From the NCBI GenBank assembly GCA_031264715.1, contig JAISDP010000284.1:1-10255 (forward strand): a stretch of DNA of 10,255 nt. The letters run 5' to 3'. This document shows, one piece after another, positions 6,960 through 10,255 of the stretch. How positions within the stretch are numbered: the stretch's first letter is position 1; each line of letters opens with the position of its first letter. The position numbers were made by a program, and so were the translations under genes. Source of the DNA: Bacteroidales bacterium. GTDB taxonomy: Bacteria; Bacteroidota; Bacteroidia; Bacteroidales; UBA4181. The notes under the pieces were generated by a model, which was given only the letters and a program-made list of their open reading frames with translations, made no database searches and had not been told where the DNA came from.

Positions 6960-7457
6960 ATGGGTGCGTCAGCAGAACCTCCGGTTTCCCCGACACGAAC
7001 AGCCATGACCATTGGCGCGATTACCGCGGCATTAATGCTTTTGGTTTTTGCGACAGGTTTGCAAATAATTGGCTGGCTTGTTTTTGCAGGCGGCATATAC
7101 TGTGGCATGAAGCGCTTCCGTACCGAAACGGGTGGTTGCATCAGCTATTTCAAGGCGCTGTTTACAGGTCTTCAAACGGCTTTTTTTGCGTCCGTTATTT
7201 TGGCCTTTGCCGGTTATGTAACCGCCACCATGGAACCGGCGCTGATCGGCGCAACGCTCGACATGATGGAACAGCAGCTTCAAACGTCCGGCGTGCCTTC
7301 AGGATTGGCTGAAACAGTCATGCAGCAGTGGCGCGAAATACTGTCGCCGACTGTATTGGGTGTCATTACTATTTTTATGTGTTCCGCAACGGGATGCATT
7401 GTAGCTGTTGTGTGTGCTTTTTTCATCCGGAATGATCAACCCCCGGTTATCCGGTAA
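6960..7457 (+). CDS. DUF4199 family membrane protein
   Basis: This 165-residue inner-membrane protein has no known biochemical role. The order of helices and the central motif, a GxxYxGMKRFRTETGGxISYFKAL-type turn after the second helix, match DUF4199, a family found mainly in Bacteroidota. Predicted membrane segments lie near residues 15-32, 35-49, 67-88 and 128-152. Between the last two is a hydrophilic stretch with Met and Gln residues (about 95-120). A short polar N-terminus (MGASAEPPVSPTRT) precedes the first helix. ATG 6960 is chosen because it directly follows a strong -7 box. The stop is 17 nt before the preferred start of the glycosyltransferase gene. That pairing is, to my knowledge, recurrent in Bacteroidota and suggests a shared role in envelope glycan or lipid-linked sugar handling. 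I cannot say what the protein does. Confidence 0.85.
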   Translation: MGASAEPPVSPTRTAMTIGAITAALMLLVFATGLQIIGWLVFAGGIYCGMKRFRTETGGCISYFKALFTGLQTAFFASVILAFAGYVTATMEPALIGATLDMMEQQLQTSGVPSGLAETVMQQWREILSPTVLGVITIFMCSATGCIVAVVCAFFIRNDQPPVIR

Positions 7458-7474
7458 TTTTGAGAACCTTGAAT

Positions 7475-8425
7475 ATGAATATATCCATTGTTGTGGCATT
7501 GTATAATGAATCGGAATCGATACCCGAACTTGTTGCCTGGATCGAACGTGTGATGGCTGAACATAAATACAGTTATGAACTCATCATGGTAGACGACGGC
7601 AGCAGCGATGCATCGTGGACAAGGATCGAGCAGGCGGCGCAAAGCAACCCGAACATCCACGCCATTGGTTTCAGGCGCAATTATGGCAAGTCGGCTGCAC
7701 TTTTCTGCGGTTTTAAAAAAGCGTCCGGCAATGTGGTGATCACTATGGATGCCGATCTGCAGGACAGTCCCGATGAAATACCCGAACTGTACCGGATGAT
7801 TGTTGATGAAGGATACGACCTGGTTTCAGGATGGAAAAAGAAGCGTCGCGACAACAGGTTGACTAAAAATTTACCTTCAAAAATATATAATGCCACAGCC
7901 CGGAAAATGACGGGCATCAAACTGCATGACATGAATTGCGGTTTGAAAGCCTATCGCAGCATAGTAGTGAAAAGTATAGAAGTGTATGGCGAGATGCACC
8001 GCTACATCCCGGTGTTGGCGGCAAAATCCGGATTTACCCGTATCGGAGAAAAACCCGTGGAACATCGTGCACGGAAATACGGCATTACCAAGTTCGGGTG
8101 GAACCGCTTCATCAATGGGTTTCTCGACTTGTTGAGCATCCTGTTCATTTCCCGTTTCGGCAAAAAGCCCATGCATCTTTTCGGACTGTTGGGTACATTG
8201 ATGTTCCTGCTTGGTTTCCTTTCGATCGGCTGGCTGGGTTCACAAAAGCTATATCATGTGCATCGCGGTATCAGGACAAGCCTTGTGACGGACAGTCCTT
8301 ATTTTTATCTCGCACTTACTGCAATGATCCTTGGTACGCAACTTTTCCTTTCGGGATTTCTTGGTGAACTCATTTCACGCAATTCAACCGAACGCAATAC
8401 ATATCAAATAGATAAAGAGCTTTAA
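7475..8425 (+). CDS. Polyprenyl-phosphate glycosyltransferase-like protein, GT2 family (GtrB/DPM1-like)
   Basis: This 316-residue membrane-attached glycosyltransferase probably transfers a sugar from a nucleotide sugar to a polyprenyl phosphate on the cytoplasmic face, as GtrB, ArnC and DPM1 relatives do; the sugar is unknown. The GT-A fold starts with ISIVVALYNE. It has VDDGSSD (DDGS at 40-43) and the metal-binding DxD in DADLQDSPDE (92-101), then the HRARKYGITKFGW segment typical of this subgroup. Two C-terminal membrane helices lie near 233-255 and 276-298. ATG 7475 is preferred over TTG 7460 because it places the first beta-strand right at the N-terminus as in relatives; the longer form would add five residues. 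A TAATTTTG at 7455-7462 resembles a -7 box but probably arises by chance. The gene lies 17 nt after DUF4199 and 26 nt before DUF3078, which suggests an operon. Confidence 0.92.
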   Translation: MNISIVVALYNESESIPELVAWIERVMAEHKYSYELIMVDDGSSDASWTRIEQAAQSNPNIHAIGFRRNYGKSAALFCGFKKASGNVVITMDADLQDSPDEIPELYRMIVDEGYDLVSGWKKKRRDNRLTKNLPSKIYNATARKMTGIKLHDMNCGLKAYRSIVVKSIEVYGEMHRYIPVLAAKSGFTRIGEKPVEHRARKYGITKFGWNRFINGFLDLLSILFISRFGKKPMHLFGLLGTLMFLLGFLSIGWLGSQKLYHVHRGIRTSLVTDSPYFYLALTAMILGTQLFLSGFLGELISRNSTERNTYQIDKEL

Positions 8426-8451
8426 AGGAACGCCACACGAAAATATAAAAA

Positions 8452-9477
8452 GTGAACAGGTTAATACATATTTGTTTTGGTATCATTTGCTGTCTTTTCC
8501 TCGATACCGGATTATATGCACAAACGGATGCTTCGATCAAGGCTGCAAAAAAAACAGTTACTGATGCAAGCGGCGCATTAAAACCGTATCAGAAATTTAT
8601 CGATAACGACAGTGTTCATTGGCTGTTCGGTGGCGACGGCTCACTGTCGTTCAGAGCTACCAGCCTTACCAACTGGGCTACAGGCGGAGAAGACCAAATA
8701 GGAGTGAGCCCGCTTGTCAACTTGTTCCTTAATTATAAAAAAGGTAAACGCACATTTGAAAATTATTGGACGTTTGCATACGGGCTTTTGAAGACAGGTG
8801 AAAATAAGGCGGTTAAAAACGACGACCGGCTGTACTACACTTCTAAAGTAGGGCACCGGATGTCACCAAAATGGAATTACACGGCCGCTTTCATGGCACG
8901 TACGCAATTTGCGCCGGGATACAGGTATTCAGCTGCCGACACAGTAAAAACCAGTGATTTCCTGGCGCCTGTCTACCTGTATCTGTCCATTGGTCTCGAC
9001 TATAACCCCAACAAGAATATTTCATGCCTTGTTTCCCCCGTGATGGGGAAAGCCACTTACGCCAATTCGAACAGTACGGATGTGCTTGCCACTGCCGGGT
9101 TAATCACTGCCGGGAAAGATGAATCCGGCGCCGACATCAAAATTCCGCATCATTCGAGGTACGAGTTTGGCGGCGGGCTGCAATTGATGTTAAACGGCAA
9201 TCTTTTCAAAAATAAGATTTCATACAACTCGCAGGTGGAACTGTTCTCCAATTATGCACAAAAGCCTGAAAATGTGGATGTATTTTGGGCATTAAAAGTC
9301 AAAATCATGTTGTACAAAAATATAACGGCCGATCTCCGGTTTGACCTGAAATACGACGACGACCAAAAAACAGTTGTAAAGGAACTGCAACCGGACGGCA
9401 CATATGCTAATGCCACTCACGGGGCTAAAACTCAAATCATGAACTATATTGGAGTAGGAATATTCTACCAATTTTAA
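8452..9477 (+). CDS. DUF3078 family protein, predicted outer-membrane beta-barrel
   Basis: The product is a 341-residue exported protein of a Bacteroidota family without assigned function. A signal peptide covers residues 1-23 (hydrophobic ICFGIICCLFL, cleavage likely after LYA, before Q24). The mature part opens with a helical polar stretch and then W-x-x-GG (NWATGGEDQIG, about 73-83), a recognisable DUF3078 element. Alternating amphipathic strands follow, with many Tyr and Phe residues (for example YWTFAYGLL, LYYTSKVGHRM and MLYKNITADLRF). The protein ends VGIFYQF; a C-terminal aromatic residue is usual for barrels inserted by BamA. Start GTG 8452 is forced: an in-frame TAA stands at 8446-8448, and no ATG lies within the signal peptide. 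It lies 26 nt after the glycosyltransferase and 31 nt before DUF3127. A link to the glycosyltransferase's product is suggested only by gene order. Confidence 0.88.
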   Translation: MNRLIHICFGIICCLFLDTGLYAQTDASIKAAKKTVTDASGALKPYQKFIDNDSVHWLFGGDGSLSFRATSLTNWATGGEDQIGVSPLVNLFLNYKKGKRTFENYWTFAYGLLKTGENKAVKNDDRLYYTSKVGHRMSPKWNYTAAFMARTQFAPGYRYSAADTVKTSDFLAPVYLYLSIGLDYNPNKNISCLVSPVMGKATYANSNSTDVLATAGLITAGKDESGADIKIPHHSRYEFGGGLQLMLNGNLFKNKISYNSQVELFSNYAQKPENVDVFWALKVKIMLYKNITADLRFDLKYDDDQKTVVKELQPDGTYANATHGAKTQIMNYIGVGIFYQF

Positions 9478-9508
9478 TCATCGAAAATCATATTAATATA
9501 TAAACGCA

Positions 9509-9859
9509 ATGGAAATAAAAGGAAGACTGGTAAAAGTGTTGCCTGTGCAAACAGGTCAGGGCAAGAATGGCGAATGGAAAAAACAGGAATTTGTGATCGA
9601 ACTGGAAGGCACATATCCCCGGAAGGTATGCATATCGGCCTGGGGTGATAAAGTAGATGTGGCATCCCTGGTAGAGGGAACCATGCTGAATGTGTCTTTC
9701 GATATAGAGAGCCGCGAATATAACGGCAAATGGTATACCAACCTCACCGCATGGAAGGTGGAAGCAGCAGGCGAAAGCCAGGCTCCCCCGCCGGTGCCGC
9801 CCATAGACGCATATCAACCCGACGTGGATCCTCCCATGAAGGACGACCTGCCATTCTAA
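9509..9859 (+). CDS. DUF3127 family protein, OB-fold-like with SSB-type acidic tail
   Basis: This small 116-residue protein matches DUF3127 in length and in the pattern MEIKGRLVKVLPVQTGQGKNGEWKKQEFVIE, followed by KVCISAWGDKVD and YNGKWYTNLTAWKVE. The arrangement of strands, the WKKQEFVIE and YTNLTAWKVE segments and the size resemble an OB-fold nucleic-acid-binding domain (residues 1-85). After that comes a Pro-rich disordered linker (SQAPPPVPPIDAYQP) and an acidic end, MKDDLPF. This strongly resembles the DDDIPF tail with which single-stranded DNA-binding protein SSB recruits repair and replication partners. Binding to single-stranded DNA is inference and is not shown by the sequence. ATG 9509 begins directly at the first strand. 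The gene is last in the plus-strand cluster and converges on dnaA. Confidence 0.88.
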   Translation: MEIKGRLVKVLPVQTGQGKNGEWKKQEFVIELEGTYPRKVCISAWGDKVDVASLVEGTMLNVSFDIESREYNGKWYTNLTAWKVEAAGESQAPPPVPPIDAYQPDVDPPMKDDLPF

Positions 9860-9884
9860 CGCAGGAATGGTAGTTTCTGACCCT

Positions 9885-9915
9885 GACGGCGGTGATGGAA
9901 ACCACCACCGCCGTC
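9885..9915 (+). terminator. Strong hairpin after the DUF3127 gene, probable terminator
   Basis: GACGGCGGTG (9885-9894) pairs perfectly with CACCGCCGTC (9906-9915). Inside the loop TGG and CCA can add three more pairs around an AAA turn. On the plus strand the stem is followed by TTCGTT, a poor U-tract, so termination may be only partial or may need Rho. It starts 26 bp after the DUF3127 stop codon, at the end of the plus-strand gene cluster. Confidence 0.6.
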
Positions 9916-9924
9916 TTCGTTGAC

Positions 9925-9952
9925 CCTGTCAGCAGCTACGCAGCCTGACAGG
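9925..9952. repeat. Inverted repeat in the DUF3127-dnaA convergent gap
   Basis: CCTGTCAG (9925-9932) and CTGACAGG (9945-9952) are exact reverse complements with a 12-nt loop. The outer GAC and GTC can extend the stem past a bulge. No T-run follows on either strand. With its neighbours it may help end the converging transcripts. Confidence 0.5.
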
Positions 9953-9959
9953 TCAGTAC

Positions 9960-9977
9960 GTCGTGCCGGGACACGAC
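9960..9977. repeat. Short inverted repeat downstream of dnaA
   Basis: GTCGTG (9960-9965) and CACGAC (9972-9977) flank the 6-nt loop CCGGGA. Read on the minus strand it lies 33 bp past the dnaA stop codon and could be part of its terminator, though it lacks a T-run. A small near-palindrome, CTAAC-C-GTTAG, at 9995-10005 lies between it and dnaA. Confidence 0.4.
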
Positions 9978-10009
9978 TGTATATCAGCAATACGCTAACC
10001 GTTAGTTCC

Positions 10010-10255
10010 CTACATCAATTTCCCTTCCAGTTCCCCCATCTGCAATTTAAACCGGCGATCGGTCTCCATCAGGTCATTAACTGTGCGGCAAGCGTGTAAC
10101 ACTGTAGCATGGTCTTTCTTGCCCAACTGGGCGCCAATGCTTTTCAGCGAAGTTTTTGTCAGTTGTTTGGCGAAATACATGGCTACCTGCCGCGCCTGTA
10201 CGATTTCGCGTTTGCGGGTATTCGACAGCACACTGCTTTCGTCGATATGGAAATA
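10010..10255 (-). CDS. dnaA: Chromosomal replication initiator DnaA, C-terminal part (5' end outside window)
   Basis: The last 81 codons of dnaA are present, ending with TAG at 10012-10010; the AAA+ and N-terminal domains lie beyond the window edge. What is visible is domain IV, the part that binds DnaA boxes (TTATCCACA-like sites) at the replication origin. It shows the basic segment NTRKREIVQARQVAMYFAK, then the DnaA signature KTSLKSIGAQLGKKDHATVLHACRTV, whose DHATVLHA part makes base contacts in DnaA-DNA structures. The wording is very close to what I recall of Bacteroides DnaA. Being truncated by the window, no start, promoter or origin next to it can be judged. It converges on the DUF3127 gene across a 150-bp gap that holds several hairpins. 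Confidence 0.96.
   Translation of the reverse strand, partial: YFHIDESSVLSNTRKREIVQARQVAMYFAKQLTKTSLKSIGAQLGKKDHATVLHACRTVNDLMETDRRFKLQMGELEGKLM

Noticed and set aside
7455..7462. TAATTTTG, a match to the -7 promoter consensus before the glycosyltransferase
   Set aside because: It overlaps the DUF4199 stop codon, lacks a -33 partner, and would leave a leader of only a few bases, so it is probably a chance match.

Overview
This window looks like a chromosomal segment of a Bacteroidales-type bacterium (phylum Bacteroidota). Four sites match the Bacteroidota -7 promoter consensus TAnnTTTG just upstream of genes. The protein families fit too: DUF4199, DUF3078 and DUF3127 proteins, a GH78 rhamnosidase of the Bacteroides type, long FtsX-type permeases, and a DnaA C-terminus of the Bacteroides type. 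Genus and species cannot be read from the sequence.

Left half, all on the minus strand, from right to left. A small bacterial SRP RNA (6776-6673) has its own -7 box. About 20 nt beyond its U-tract begins a 768-residue ABC transporter permease with two FtsX modules (6653-4347). Next is an NtrC-type sigma-54-dependent response regulator (about 4221-2848) with its own -7 box and a perfect 10-bp stem-loop at the predicted 5' end of its mRNA. The kinase and the ABC ATPase that usually accompany such genes are not in the window. After a 241-bp intergenic region comes a secreted GH78 alpha-L-rhamnosidase (2606 to beyond position 1). That intergenic region carries a -7 box and a two-copy 24-bp tandem repeat containing two perfect TTATCCACA sequences (DnaA-box consensus).

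Right half, plus strand. A probable operon encodes a DUF4199 membrane protein, a GtrB/DPM1-like family 2 glycosyltransferase with two C-terminal membrane helices, a DUF3078 predicted outer-membrane protein, and a DUF3127 small OB-fold-like protein whose acidic C-terminus resembles the SSB tail. It starts from a clear -7 box at 6922-6929 that diverges from the SRP RNA promoter. It ends at a strong hairpin (9885-9915), one of three adjacent hairpins in the gap facing the convergent dnaA gene. Only the C-terminal 81 codons of dnaA (10255-10010, minus) are inside the window.

Most of the content is ordinary core and accessory Bacteroidota biology. I see no CRISPR array, phage genes, transposase, tRNA or rRNA, and no convincing new multi-gene system. 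The points most worth checking are the DnaA-box-bearing tandem repeat at the rhamnosidase promoter, the start and leader hairpin of the response regulator, the lack of a kinase beside it, and the SSB-like tail on the DUF3127 protein.
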